A stretch of DNA of 47,763 nucleotides. Source: Filomicrobium sp. (GTDB taxonomy: Bacteria; Pseudomonadota; Alphaproteobacteria; Rhizobiales; Hyphomicrobiaceae). The position numbers and the translations under genes were made by a program. The stretch is from contig DAOUZE010000002.1 of the NCBI GenBank assembly GCA_030665765.1, positions 1 to 47,763 of the forward strand, in the 5' to 3' direction. Below are positions 1-10,228 of this stretch, piece after piece. The notes under the pieces are model-generated. The model was given only the letters and a program-made list of their open reading frames with translations, was not told where the DNA came from and did not search any database. How positions within the stretch are numbered: the first letter of the stretch is position 1; the number at the start of each line of letters is the position of its first letter.

Positions 1-1151
1 GTCCATGGCTCACGAATCAAGGCGCGCAGAGAGTTGTCCAGTTGAGCCGCGTTGATGCGGACGTGAATGTGGGAGGTGCCCAATCCGGTGGCATCCAGCA
101 AACCACGCAAGGCAGCCAGAGACCGCTTCATCTGGGCCGATTCGACGACGTCAATCAGTGCATCAATCAACTTCACCAAAGGTTCCACGGACGTCAGGTT
201 GTAGCTGTCGCTCGCTGCAATGACGTTGGCGGCATTGGCAAGGCCGGCGAAATCACTGCCGACGCTATCAAGCGCTTGGACATGCTCTTGGACCGCCGCG
301 ATGGCAAGATCGAGTTTGCCGGTCAGCTGGCGGCTGATGCGTTCGACATCGGGCTCTTCGCCAAGGCGGTGCTTTAGCAAAAGAAAGCGTTGGCGGATAT
401 CGTTCAAGGCCGACAGCTTTTCCTGGAGGCGAAGCTTGAGGGAATCGATCCAGGTGATGTCGGTGCGACCGTCGAGATCATAACCGACCCAGGAGGCGAT
501 CGTCGCCAGCTTCGGCGTAGCCTGAAAGGCCTTATCGCCAAAGGTGTCGTGGGCGACGCGATAGAAGCGATTGAGCAAACCCTCAAGCGCATTACGAAGA
601 TTGGCAAGAGACGACTGTGCGCGGCGGTGCTCATAGGCTAGATCGATTGGTTCGTCGGGACGATGTGGCGGACGGGCGCGGTCGACAGCAAGCTCGTGAC
701 CGCTGGCTGCGATCTCCACCATTTGCGCGGCGAGCGCTTCGGAAACACCGAAGGTCGGATGAGCGGTTAGCACTATACCGGCTTTGGCGCGTGACCAAGC
801 TGCTTGGAAGGCTTCGAAGTCGGACGTGTTGCCTTGCTTTGAAATGGTCGATGCGACGAGTGCCGCAAAACCATTGCCATCCTCGGTTCCTACTCCAAGG
901 CCGACACGCTCGCGTAACGTGCGGGCGCGATTGAGGAGGGCGCGGTCCATCACCCGGGCGGCTACGTCCCTGAGGTCGGGTAGCGTTATTTCATCGGCTT
1001 CCAGTCGGCGGGAAAGCTCGAAAGCGACTGATACGATCGGATTGAGCCAGGGCGCGTCGGGCAGATTGCTGCGAAGCTCGCGTAACTCATCGCGGAGCTT
1101 GAACTCATCGAGCGGCAGTCCCGCCGTCGAAGACGTTTGATCTTTGAGCAC
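1..1151 (-). CDS. ppc: phosphoenolpyruvate carboxylase, partial (C-terminus beyond left edge)
   Basis: Hand translation of the minus strand from a GTG at 1151: VLKDQTSSTAGLPLDEFKLRDELRELRSNLPDAPWLNP...IVLTAHPTFGVSEALAAQMVEIA...GLGTSHIHVRINAAQLDNSLR. VLTAHPT and GTSHIHVRINAAQL are PEPC-type motifs. Lies in a serine-cycle cluster. Not in the supplied ORF track. Confidence 0.9.
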   Translation of the reverse strand, partial: MLKDQTSSTAGLPLDEFKLRDELRELRSNLPDAPWLNPIVSVAFELSRRLEADEITLPDLRDVAARVMDRALLNRARTLRERVGLGVGTEDGNGFAALVASTISKQGNTSDFEAFQAAWSRAKAGIVLTAHPTFGVSEALAAQMVEIAASGHELAVDRARPPHRPDEPIDLAYEHRRAQSSLANLRNALEGLLNRFYRVAHDTFGDKAFQATPKLATIASWVGYDLDGRTDITWIDSLKLRLQEKLSALNDIRQRFLLLKHRLGEEPDVERISRQLTGKLDLAIAAVQEHVQALDSVGSDFAGLANAANVIAASDSYNLTSVEPLVKLIDALIDVVESAQMKRSLAALRGLLDATGLGTSHIHVRINAAQLDNSLRALIREPW

Positions 1152-1227
1152 CGCTTTTGAGCCTTCCTTCAAACTGTTCCGTCTACACCAGGTGCGCCCT
1201 GGTCCGTCGTCGCGGGGTCCTTTACCG

Positions 1228-2121
1228 TTAGGCCGCCAACTTGGCGACGACCGCGGCGACGGTCGATCCCATGTCCGAGGGGGTTGGCGAGATGGCCACA
1301 CCGGCGGCTTTGAGGATCTCAACTTTCTCCGCTGCGGACTCGCCGAAGCTTGTCACGATGGCACCCGCATGCCCCATGCGGCGGCCCTTTGGAGCGGATA
1401 GACCCGCAATGTAGGCGATGACCGGTTTCGACATGTGGTCACGAGCGTACTCCGCACCTTCGGCTTCCTGAGGGCCGCCGATTTCGCCGATCATCAAAAC
1501 AGCATCTGTCTCGTCGTCCTTCTCGAACTCTTCAAGAATGTCGCGGAACGAAGTGCCGTTGATCGGGTCGCCACCGATGCCGACGCTGGTTGAGATGCCG
1601 AGGCCCAGAGCCTTCAGCTGCTCAGCTGCTTCGTAGCCGAGCGTGCCCGACCGTCCGATAATCCCGATGCGGCCGCGCTCGTAGATGTGTCCTGGCATGA
1701 TGCCAAGCATTGCGCGTCCTGGGGAAATCGTACCGGCGCAGTTGGGGCCAGCCAACTGCATGCGGTTCGCCTTCTTGTAGCGACGCATGTAGCGTTTGAC
1801 GCGGATCATGTCCTGAGCCGGAATACCGTCGGTTATGCACGTGCAGTATTTGATCCCTGCGTCGGCAGCTTCCATGATGGCGTCGGCCGCGAATGGCGGC
1901 GGCACGAACACAATTGATACTTCAGCCCCGGTCTCAGCAACAGCGCCCTTGACGGTGTTGAAGACTGGACGACCGAGATGTTCGGTGCCGCCCTTGCCTG
2001 GAGTTACGCCGCCAACGACGTTGGTGCCGTAATCAATCATTTCCTGAGCGTGGAACGTCCCAATACGGCCGGTGAAGCCCTGGATCAGGATCTTGGTGTT
2101 TTCGTTGACGAAAATCGCCAT
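1228..2121 (-). CDS. mtkB: malate--CoA ligase (malate thiokinase) alpha subunit, succinyl-CoA synthetase alpha-like
   Basis: ORF 297 aa; [40 protein letters not shown] and [10 protein letters not shown]; sits between mtkA and ppc. Confidence 0.93.
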   Translation of the reverse strand: MAIFVNENTKILIQGFTGRIGTFHAQEMIDYGTNVVGGVTPGKGGTEHLGRPVFNTVKGAVAETGAEVSIVFVPPPFAADAIMEAADAGIKYCTCITDGIPAQDMIRVKRYMRRYKKANRMQLAGPNCAGTISPGRAMLGIMPGHIYERGRIGIIGRSGTLGYEAAEQLKALGLGISTSVGIGGDPINGTSFRDILEEFEKDDETDAVLMIGEIGGPQEAEGAEYARDHMSKPVIAYIAGLSAPKGRRMGHAGAIVTSFGESAAEKVEILKAAGVAISPTPSDMGSTVAAVVAKLAA

Positions 2122-2136
2122 TTCATGTCGCCTCCC

Positions 2137-3318
2137 TTAAGCGGCTTCAGCGTTTGAGTCTTTGGCCGCAGCAACCGCTTTCTCGGCGGCGTCGCGGAGG
2201 CTTTCGGCAGCCCGCAGCGTAAGACCACTTTCGGCAATAATCTTTCGGCCCTCTTCGACGTTGGTACCGGCGAGGCGGACAACGACGGGTACCTTGATGT
2301 CAAGCTCCTGGACCGCGAGCACGACGCCCTTGGCGACCCAGTCGCAACGATTGATGCCTGCAAAGACGTTGACCAGGACCGCCTTGACATTGGAGTCGCG
2401 CAATACCGCTCGGAACGACTTTTGAACCCGTTCCGGGCTGGCACCGCCGCCGATGTCGAGGAAGTTGGCGGGTTCACCGCCGGCGACCTTGATCATGTCG
2501 AGCGTCGCCATAGCGAGCCCCGCACCGTTGACGATGCAGCCGATATCACCTTCCAGGCCAACATAGGAGAGACCGCGGTCTGAGGCGTAGGTCTCGCGCG
2601 GATCTTCCTGCGACTTGTCGCGCAGCTCGGAAATCTGCGGGCGGCGGAACAGTGCGTTGTCATCAAACGACATCTTTGCGTCGAGGGCGACGACGGCGCC
2701 TTCCTGGGTAATGACCAGCGGATTGACCTCAACCATGGTGGCGTCAAGATCGCGGAAGGCACGATAACAACCAAGGATAGTGCGCTCGAACTTGTTGACG
2801 AGCTCGGGCTCAATTCCGAGACCGAAAGCGATTTCCCTGGCTTGGAAGCCCTGCATGCCGACAGCAGGGTCGACGACCACATTGAGTACCGAATCCGGAT
2901 CGCTTTCTGTGATCTCCTCGATGTCCATGCCACCGGCAGCGGAGGCGCAGACGACGATGCGTTCCTTGGCCCGGTCCATCACCAAGGAGAGGTATATCTC
3001 CTTGTCGATGTTGGTGCCTTCTTCGATGTAGAGGCGCGAGACCAGTTTGCCTTGCGGCCCGGTCTGCGTGGTGACCAGCTTTTTACCCAGGAGCGTGTCG
3101 GCGGCCTCCCAGATGTCCTCGTCAGTGCGGCACATCTTGACGCCGCCCGCCTTGCCACGCGCACCGGCGTGGATCTGGGCCTTTACGACCCAGACCGAAC
3201 CGCCGATCTCGTTTGCGCGATAGGTTGCCTGTTCTGGGGAATAGGCAAGGCCGCCGCGGGGGATAGGCACTCCGAACTTCGACAGAAGTTCTTTGGCTTG
3301 ATATTCGTGGATATCCAT
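2137..3318 (-). CDS. mtkA: malate--CoA ligase (malate thiokinase) beta subunit
   Basis: ORF 393 aa; [31 protein letters not shown] (ATP-grasp, SucC-like); adjacent to mtkB. Confidence 0.93.
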   Translation of the reverse strand: MDIHEYQAKELLSKFGVPIPRGGLAYSPEQATYRANEIGGSVWVVKAQIHAGARGKAGGVKMCRTDEDIWEAADTLLGKKLVTTQTGPQGKLVSRLYIEEGTNIDKEIYLSLVMDRAKERIVVCASAAGGMDIEEITESDPDSVLNVVVDPAVGMQGFQAREIAFGLGIEPELVNKFERTILGCYRAFRDLDATMVEVNPLVITQEGAVVALDAKMSFDDNALFRRPQISELRDKSQEDPRETYASDRGLSYVGLEGDIGCIVNGAGLAMATLDMIKVAGGEPANFLDIGGGASPERVQKSFRAVLRDSNVKAVLVNVFAGINRCDWVAKGVVLAVQELDIKVPVVVRLAGTNVEEGRKIIAESGLTLRAAESLRDAAEKAVAAAKDSNAEAA

Positions 3319-3369
3319 TCCGTCCTCCCTTGTTGATTTTACGGCAGCCTTCGCTGTCCGCTTTTTTGA

Positions 3370-4329
3370 TCAGCCCTTACGAGCCGACGCTGCTTCTTTG
3401 ATTGCATCGCTGGTTGCGATGACGTTGCGGGCCATACGCTCGGAAGCGGCATCTATCATCTTGCCGTCGAGAGACGCCGCACCTTTGCCTTGCGCCTCGG
3501 CTTCCTTCAAAGCGACAACCATCCGCTCAGCCTTTTCAACTTCCTTGTCGGTGGGCGAGAACACTTCGTTGGCCATTTTGATTTGGGAGGGATGGATGGC
3601 CCATTTGCCTTCGTAGCCGAGCGCGGCTGCGCGGCGGGCGGAGAGCATGTAACCTTCGGGATCATCGATGCCACCGAACGGACCATCAATCGCGCGCAGG
3701 CCGTAGGAGCGGCATGCGATCAGCATGCGGGTCAGCGAGGCGTGCCACTGATCGCCGGGATAATCGGGATTGAGGCCACCGATCACAACGGTGCGAGAAC
3801 GCAAGCTTGCCGCGTAGTCGGCAACGCCGAAGTGAAGAGCTTCGATGCGGTTAGGGTATTTGGCGACGTCTTCAACGTTGGCCATGCCGATCGCGGTTTC
3901 GATCAAGGCTTCAAGTCCGATGCGGCCCGGCTCGAATCCCTTGGCCTGCTCGATCTGGCTGAGCATGGCATCGACCATATACAGGTCCGCCGGGACACCG
4001 ACCTTGGGGACAAGGATGGTGTCAATGTGCTGGCCAACTTCTTCGATTAGCTCGACGACGTCGCGGTACATGTAATGAGTGTCGAGGCCGTTGATGCGGA
4101 TTGATACCGTCTTACCGGCGCCACTCCAGTCCATCCCCTTCAGAGCCGCGATGATGTTGGCGCGGGCCTTGATCTTCTCGGGCGGTGCAACGGCATCTTC
4201 AAGATCGAGGAAAATGTAGTCGGCTTCGCTATTCAAAGCCTTTTCAAACATAGTGGGGTTGGAACCCGGCACGGCAAGTTCGCTGCGGTGCAGGCGTGCT
4301 TTGCGAAGGTTGTATAGCGTATGACTCAT
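3370..4329 (-). CDS. mcl: L-malyl-CoA/beta-methylmalyl-CoA lyase
   Basis: ORF 319 aa; RSELAVPGSNPTMFEKALNSEADYIFLDLEDAVAPPEK, a CitE/malyl-CoA lyase signature; serine-cycle neighbourhood. Confidence 0.92.
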   Translation of the reverse strand: MSHTLYNLRKARLHRSELAVPGSNPTMFEKALNSEADYIFLDLEDAVAPPEKIKARANIIAALKGMDWSGAGKTVSIRINGLDTHYMYRDVVELIEEVGQHIDTILVPKVGVPADLYMVDAMLSQIEQAKGFEPGRIGLEALIETAIGMANVEDVAKYPNRIEALHFGVADYAASLRSRTVVIGGLNPDYPGDQWHASLTRMLIACRSYGLRAIDGPFGGIDDPEGYMLSARRAAALGYEGKWAIHPSQIKMANEVFSPTDKEVEKAERMVVALKEAEAQGKGAASLDGKMIDAASERMARNVIATSDAIKEAASARKG

Positions 4330-4546
4330 AGACGTTTTCCTTTGTCCAGTCTGCCATCGTGGTCGTGGCAGGGCCTTTCTAGCTTTTGATTGGTCTTGCT
4401 TGTTTCGGCGAACCCATTGCTATCTGAAAAGCACGCCGATGTGCGTGAGTTTCTTCTCAGGGCAGGGCACGGCTCCTGGTAACGCCGCGGAAGTCCGCGA
4501 CGTTGATCGGCATACCAGATGTGGTTTCGCCGGTGTTTGCTTGACG

Positions 4547-5782
4547 TTAGGCGGCCTTCAGTCCGGCGTCTTCGCGCGAAGAGGCGGATTTGGTTGCCGT
4601 CTCGCTGAAATATTGGGCCGCTGCGCCTGTTCCAGAACCGAGCTCGATTTTGATGCCACTATCGCGTAGCGCCATTTCGACACCGAACAGGGCGCCGCCG
4701 ATCATGACCTCGTCGAGTGCGCCGAGATGACCGATGCGGAAGACCTTGCCGGCGACCTTTGTGAGGCCGACACCGAGCGAAACATTGTAGCGGTAGTAGG
4801 CTGTCTTAACGACATTAGCGCTGTCGATACCTTCGGGCACGTAAATCGCGCTGACCGTGTCCGATTGCCATTTCGGCTCTTTCGCGCAGAGCTTGAGGCC
4901 CCATGCGTCAACCGCCTTGCGCACACCCGTGGCCATTCGGGCGTGACGGGCGAAGATGTTATCCAGACCCTCTTCCGCGATCATGTCGAGAGAAGTGCGC
5001 AGACCGCGAAGAAGCTGGGTTGCTGGAGTGTAGGGGAAGAAGCCGAGGTCGTTGGTCTTGATCATGTCCTCGAACGAGAAGAAGCAACGGTTCATCAGCG
5101 GCTGCTGTGACTTATTGGCCTGCAGGGCCTTGTCGCTGACAGCGAGGATTCCAAGACCGGTCGGCAACATGAAGCCTTTTTGCGAGCCTGAAACGCAGCA
5201 ATCGACACGCCATTCGCCCATCCGCATGTCGATCGAAGCGACGGAGGACACACCATCGACCATAAGAAGTGCGGGGTGATTTGCCGCGTCCATCGCCTTG
5301 CGTACGCCGGCGATGTCGCTGCTAACGCCTGTGGCCGTTTCGTTCTGGGTAGCGAAGACCGCTTTGATCTCGCGGGCGGTGTCTTTGGACAAGATATCGG
5401 CATACTTTTCCAGCGGCACCCCAGTGCCCCACTCTTCGTCGCAGAGGATGACTTCAAGACCCATCCGCTCAGCCATGTCGACCCAAAGGTGCGAGAATTG
5501 ACCGAAGCGGCTCATCAGCACCTTGTCGCCAACGGTGAGAGTGTTCTCGATCGCGGCTTCCCATGCGCCGGTGCCAGAAGCCGGGTAGATGAACACGCGC
5601 CCATCGTTCATCTTGAAGACCTTCTTGATGTCTTCGAACAGGGGCAGGGTGAACTTCGGGAATTCAGGGCTACGCATGTCTTCCATAGGCAAATTCATTG
5701 CCATGCGGACCCGCTCTGGAATATTGGTTGGACCGGGGATGAAAAGGTGCGGCTGTACGAGCATGAAGCAAGTCCCTCCCAA
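4547..5782 (-). CDS. sga: serine--glyoxylate aminotransferase
   Basis: ORF 411 aa; HLFIPGPTNIPERVRMAMN, VDGVSSVASIDMRMGEWRVDCCVSGSQKGFMLPTGLG (class V PLP aminotransferase). Confidence 0.93.
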   Translation of the reverse strand: MGGTCFMLVQPHLFIPGPTNIPERVRMAMNLPMEDMRSPEFPKFTLPLFEDIKKVFKMNDGRVFIYPASGTGAWEAAIENTLTVGDKVLMSRFGQFSHLWVDMAERMGLEVILCDEEWGTGVPLEKYADILSKDTAREIKAVFATQNETATGVSSDIAGVRKAMDAANHPALLMVDGVSSVASIDMRMGEWRVDCCVSGSQKGFMLPTGLGILAVSDKALQANKSQQPLMNRCFFSFEDMIKTNDLGFFPYTPATQLLRGLRTSLDMIAEEGLDNIFARHARMATGVRKAVDAWGLKLCAKEPKWQSDTVSAIYVPEGIDSANVVKTAYYRYNVSLGVGLTKVAGKVFRIGHLGALDEVMIGGALFGVEMALRDSGIKIELGSGTGAAAQYFSETATKSASSREDAGLKAA

Positions 5783-6041
5783 ATCTTTTTAGTTCTTACG
5801 AAGATTGGTCTTGGCCATGGCCGAGACTTCGGTATTGGCTGACCTCCTCGTTTTTATGGACTTTGGTCGAACGCCTCACAACACCCGCGCGGATAGGAAT
5901 TACCACCTGATCGGATAGGCGTCAGGTCAAGAAAATTCTCATCATTAGCAATGGGTTAATCGGGCTCAGCTACCCGAAGGGGTAGGGCGCCTGCCGGGTG
6001 GGTAGGCAGTTTACTACCTTTCATGATGAGAATAGGCGCTC

Positions 6042-6740
6042 TCAGAAGCGTTCGGGGCCCGCGGACAAGAACATCGCGACGGCCATTGCGCGGTTGTTAG
6101 CGCCGATTTTCTCGTAGAGATTCTTCAGGTGATACTTCACCGTGTTGCGCGAGATACCAATCCTTGTCGCTATCTGCTCATTGGTCCAGCCGTTGGCAAG
6201 TGCGCGCAGAAGCTCTTTCTCCCTGACAGTCAGGTTTTCCAGCGGATCGCTCATCAGGGAGCTGATATCAACGAAGGGAATGCTCATGCGTCCTTGCTGA
6301 ACGCACGCGATGGCGTCTATGAGCACGGAGGGATCATCGGCCTTGGAGGTAACACCCCATGCGCCGCTCTTGACGGCTTCACGCAGGACCGCGGGGCTGA
6401 AGTCTCCGGTGTAGATTATGACTCGAGTCGGCAGATTGCGCCTTTTGATGGCGCGAAGGACGTCGCCGCCAGTCATATCGGGCAGGCCCCAGCCGATGAC
6501 ACCGACATCTATTTTCTGGCGCTCACAGGCCGAAATGAACTCCGCACCGCTCGCCACCATTTCACGTACGGCAAAGCGCTCATCGCGGGCGATGTAGTCG
6601 AAAAGCCCCGCTCGCACGATCGGATTTTTATCGGCAACGGCTATCGTGACGCCGTTATGTTTGCGGTTCACCACAAGGTCGGAAGGATCGGAGACGCTGC
6701 GCGGCTCGGATTGGGCGTAGATCTGTGGTCGCGCCTGCAT
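6042..6740 (-). CDS. LuxR-family response regulator with degenerate receiver domain
   Basis: ORF 232 aa; receiver-like N-terminus VTIAVADKNPIVRAGL...VGVIGWGLPDMTG plus C-terminal HTH LTVREKELLRALANGWTNEQIATRIGISRNTVKYHLKNLYEKIG. Confidence 0.85.
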   Translation of the reverse strand: MQARPQIYAQSEPRSVSDPSDLVVNRKHNGVTIAVADKNPIVRAGLFDYIARDERFAVREMVASGAEFISACERQKIDVGVIGWGLPDMTGGDVLRAIKRRNLPTRVIIYTGDFSPAVLREAVKSGAWGVTSKADDPSVLIDAIACVQQGRMSIPFVDISSLMSDPLENLTVREKELLRALANGWTNEQIATRIGISRNTVKYHLKNLYEKIGANNRAMAVAMFLSAGPERF

Positions 6741-7132
6741 TGAGTTGCATGCTCCAGAGGTGTCGAATCGTACCGGCTATTGTGGCATTCAGTCTACCGT
6801 GAACCGGGTGGAGAAGACCAGCGTTAAGGGGCGCACACTCGAACCGCAAGGAATTGCGCCGCAAAAGGAAAATGCTGCACATGCGGGTTTAGCGCCGCCG
6901 CGAGCTTTGGAACAGCGCTATGAATCAGAGTGGTTTTTGGCGCGCAAGGCAACCGCAGTGCAGTTTTCTTAGCTGCTTGATCTCTAACATGTGGGTAAAC
7001 TTCTGTGCGTTCGCCGCTTCTCGGACGGGCAGTCGTTTACGCTCAACTGGAAGGCATCGACGAAGCCATCTCGGTGAAGCAATCCAACTTGCCCGCCATT
7101 GTCGTTTTAGTGCCATTAGAGCGGATGCGAGA

Positions 7133-8149
7133 ATGACTACAACGACCACTGCGTGTGCGTTCCTGCCCAACTTCCAAGATCGGTTCCCTTGGTGGGGTGG
7201 CGACCTGCAAACGCTTCGCAACCAACTCATCCCGGGACCGACGCAGCTCGGCGGCGACACCACCGAGGTTCAAGTTCCACTAAGCGACGGCAGCGGTGAT
7301 CGTCTCACCGCCTATATCGATACACCACCCAGCACTCCGAAAAGCCCTCTGGTCTTGCTGATCCACGGCCTGACAGGCTGTTCCGAAAGCACTTACATCC
7401 GTGAAAGTGCGAGGTTTCATCTTGAGCGCGGGCGGCGTGTCTGCAGGCTCAATCTGCGCGGCGCCGGATCGTCGCGACAAACATGCCAAGGCTATTACCA
7501 CGCCGGCTGCACGGATGATCTCATCGATGCTATTGCAGGCCTGGCTGTCGGCGTACTGGCCGAAGGCATCTTCGTCATCGGCTATTCGCTCGGCGGCAAC
7601 ATCCTGCTCAACTTCTTGTCCCGGCTCGGCGACCGCCGCGGCATGGTCGGCGGCGCCACGGTGTGCGCTCCCATTGAACCGCTTCAGGCGGCACATCAGC
7701 TGATGCATGTCCGTAACTTCATCTACCATCAATTCTTACTGCGTCGGATGAAGCGGGACGTACTTGATCCCAATGCCGGTCTCGATGTGAAGGAGGTGGC
7801 TGCTGTTCGGAGATCAAGCTCCGTTTATGAATTCGATGACGTCTTCACCGCGCCCCGCAATGGCTTTGACGGGGTTAAGGACTACTACCGGCGCACGGCC
7901 GGAGCGGCTCATGCCCATCAAGTCGAAGTGCCTTTGTTGATGATCCACGCATTGAACGATCCATGGATTCCAGCGGCGCCCTATCAAAGGCTTGCAGAAA
8001 GCCCGCCCAGGAATGTCGAGCTTGTCCTTGTGCCCAGTGGCGGGCATGTCGGGTTCCACGCGGCTGATTCCAATGAAACGTGGCATGACCGGCGCATTGA
8101 GCAGTTTATTTCGTCGATCCCCTCGCGCGCGAATATGCGAGCGCTGTAA
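7133..8149 (+). CDS. alpha/beta hydrolase, YheT-like
   Basis: In-frame ATG at 7133 inside ORF 6920..8149: MTTTTTACAFLPNFQDRFPWWGGDLQTLRNQL; LLIHGLTGCSEST and nucleophile elbow GYSLGGN. Confidence 0.82.
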   Translation: MTTTTTACAFLPNFQDRFPWWGGDLQTLRNQLIPGPTQLGGDTTEVQVPLSDGSGDRLTAYIDTPPSTPKSPLVLLIHGLTGCSESTYIRESARFHLERGRRVCRLNLRGAGSSRQTCQGYYHAGCTDDLIDAIAGLAVGVLAEGIFVIGYSLGGNILLNFLSRLGDRRGMVGGATVCAPIEPLQAAHQLMHVRNFIYHQFLLRRMKRDVLDPNAGLDVKEVAAVRRSSSVYEFDDVFTAPRNGFDGVKDYYRRTAGAAHAHQVEVPLLMIHALNDPWIPAAPYQRLAESPPRNVELVLVPSGGHVGFHAADSNETWHDRRIEQFISSIPSRANMRAL

Positions 8150-8216
8150 TAGCGAATGCAAGCCTACCCAGCCGTCCTTCCGAAGATCGATAGTGCTGCC
8201 GCAAACACCGAACCGG

Positions 8217-9395
8217 CTAGTACTCGAGATCAAGAAGCGCGCGCTTAAAACTCGATGCGCCGGAGGAACGCAATGGCACGAAGGGTTTCTCGAATTTCCT
8301 GCGAAGCGCCTTCGCGCGCTCGCAGGCGCCATGGCTGACGCAGTCGACCGGGCAAAAAACCGCATCACAGCGTGTAATGAGCCCGTCGATCAAGTCGACG
8401 GTCTGCTCAGGGCCGCCATCGTGATGAAACATCTCAGCGTTGGTTTCCCCGTCGATCGATTTTAGACGGTCTATGGCGCTTGGACGGCCGCCGAGATAGA
8501 GCACCCGCCGTGGCGGCAGTTTGAGTTCACATGCGTTTGCTCCCGGACAACTGCCAAGCTCCGCGACGCGCATGGCGCGACGTGCTGCGAGTTCAAGCTT
8601 GCGGATGCGGCCGTGAAGGTTCGCGTTTTGGGATTCCATATCGCGCGCGCGCTGGCGGGCGGAGATCAGGGCGCGTTCGCGGGAGACCAACAGACGCGCG
8701 GTGCGTTTGGTCCTGCGATCGACGTTGAGGGGGTTTTCTGGGGTTGTCTGCTTTTGCCCCCGCGCCGCAAGCAGGTCCGCTGTGAGGGCCGCGATCTGTC
8801 GATCACGCCACTCGATCGCACGTTTGTGACGATCCGCTTGGCGGATAAGCTTGTCTTCATATTCGGCCAAGCGAGCGCTCAAGTCGGCAGCTTTCAGGGC
8901 CGTCGCATGCGTTGTGCGGCCTAAAACGTGGCTCAGCATATGAACTTCGCCAAAGGCTCGCTTGCGCAGATCAACTGAAACATGGGTATGCGTGGTCAGC
9001 GCCCAATAGGCGCCTGGAATTTGCCCCGACGCATACGCGCTTTGCCACAATGCAACGAGCTCTGCTTCATTTGACAATCGCCCGACCCGACGCACCATGC
9101 CGCTGAACCGGCGTTCCAATTCCTTCTGAACCAGCCTCGATGTCTTGCCATATTGCGAGACCTCACGGACGAAGTGGGCATGAATGTCATAGTCAGCTGT
9201 ACCCGGATCGATCTGAAGATCAAGCCTCCGTGCAAGCTTCAAGATGTCAACCTGAGACAAGCAGGTGCCGATGATCGAACATTGAAGGTTGCCGGGAACT
9301 TCCCAGATCGCCCAACGACGTTTGCCATCGGGCGAACCCGGCTCGTCAGCGCCAGCATCGCAGCATTCGCCTTCGTGCTTGTTTGTATCTGGCAC
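8217..9395 (-). CDS. DUF2325-domain protein
   Basis: ORF 392 aa; coiled middle region and C-terminal RVLYLGGRPSAIDRLKSI...FHHDGG...DAVFCPVDCVSHGACERAK, typical of DUF2325. Ends with TAG. Confidence 0.75.
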   Translation of the reverse strand: MPDTNKHEGECCDAGADEPGSPDGKRRWAIWEVPGNLQCSIIGTCLSQVDILKLARRLDLQIDPGTADYDIHAHFVREVSQYGKTSRLVQKELERRFSGMVRRVGRLSNEAELVALWQSAYASGQIPGAYWALTTHTHVSVDLRKRAFGEVHMLSHVLGRTTHATALKAADLSARLAEYEDKLIRQADRHKRAIEWRDRQIAALTADLLAARGQKQTTPENPLNVDRRTKRTARLLVSRERALISARQRARDMESQNANLHGRIRKLELAARRAMRVAELGSCPGANACELKLPPRRVLYLGGRPSAIDRLKSIDGETNAEMFHHDGGPEQTVDLIDGLITRCDAVFCPVDCVSHGACERAKALRRKFEKPFVPLRSSGASSFKRALLDLEY

Positions 9396-9486
9396 AGCTC
9401 ACCTCAATTGCAGCATACGAAACCGCTTCGGCTGAAGATCCTAAGTCAGGGCGATCCAACCAGCATTTTGTATACTACAATTATCA

Positions 9487-9513
9487 ATAATCTGATGGGG
9501 TCAATCAGATTAT
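9487..9513. promoter_or_regulatory. Perfect 10-bp inverted repeat ATAATCTGAT-N7-ATCAGATTAT, candidate operator
   Basis: Read directly; lies between divergent DUF2325 and Rrf2-like genes. Confidence 0.55.
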
Positions 9514-9655
9514 CCGCTGATGGGGGCACTTTTCACGGCAGGTTTGAACAATGCAGCCCACTAGGCGGATTTGTTCGTTCTGATGTATACTTGAGCCATC
9601 GCCGGCTCTGACACGCAACGGGCGACAATAAGAGCAGTGCGCGGAGAACGCCTCG

Positions 9656-10144
9656 ATGAGAGTGCCGAAGCAGATTTCAGACGCCATACGGATTCTCGTG
9701 CGATGCCACGCCGCCGGCGATGATCTGATCAAGATCGCTGTTGTGGCGCAAGAACTTGGCCTGACGAAACAGATGGCGCTCAAGCTTTCGAACATTCTGC
9801 GGCAGCTCAAATTTCTCGATTCGGTCAGGGGACCAAATGGCGGCATCCGGCTTTCGACAGCGGCCAAAGATGCGACCGTCGGTGGAGTTGTCCGGGCTCT
9901 TCTAACCCGCCCAGAGCTGAGCCAAGTTGCCAGACAGGTCGTCGATCTCGACGGCCTCTACGATGAAGCCTTCGAAGCGTTTCTCGCCGTCCTTGACCGC
10001 CAGCAACTACAAGACCTGGCAGATCGCTCCGCGCAGTCAGCTACCAGCGCGCAGAAGCTGCGCTCAGTCCAAAAAGACACGAGCACATTGTCGGAGCCCC
10101 GGCGGCGCGGCACGCCCAAGCGCCTGCGTGGTCACCCCACCTGA
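9656..10144 (+). CDS. Rrf2-family transcriptional regulator without the usual Cys cluster
   Basis: ORF 162 aa; MRVPKQISDAIRILVRCHAAGDDLIKIAVVAQELGLTKQMALKLSNILRQLKFLDSVRGPNGGIRLS (winged HTH plus RGxxGG wing). Confidence 0.75.
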   Translation: MRVPKQISDAIRILVRCHAAGDDLIKIAVVAQELGLTKQMALKLSNILRQLKFLDSVRGPNGGIRLSTAAKDATVGGVVRALLTRPELSQVARQVVDLDGLYDEAFEAFLAVLDRQQLQDLADRSAQSATSAQKLRSVQKDTSTLSEPRRRGTPKRLRGHPT

Positions 10145-10228
10145 CAAGCAGCATACCTCTGGCTGGTCCGCGAGGCACCGTCGGTCGCCTGCCGCGTGTC
10201 TTGGAAGCAGCGTGGCGTTGATCTGGAT

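Noticed and set aside
2842-3336. Plus-strand ORFs over mtkA, mcl and sga (e.g. 2842..3336, 3490..4050, 5276..5842)
   Set aside because: Antisense to confident serine-cycle genes in high-GC DNA; no domain signature.
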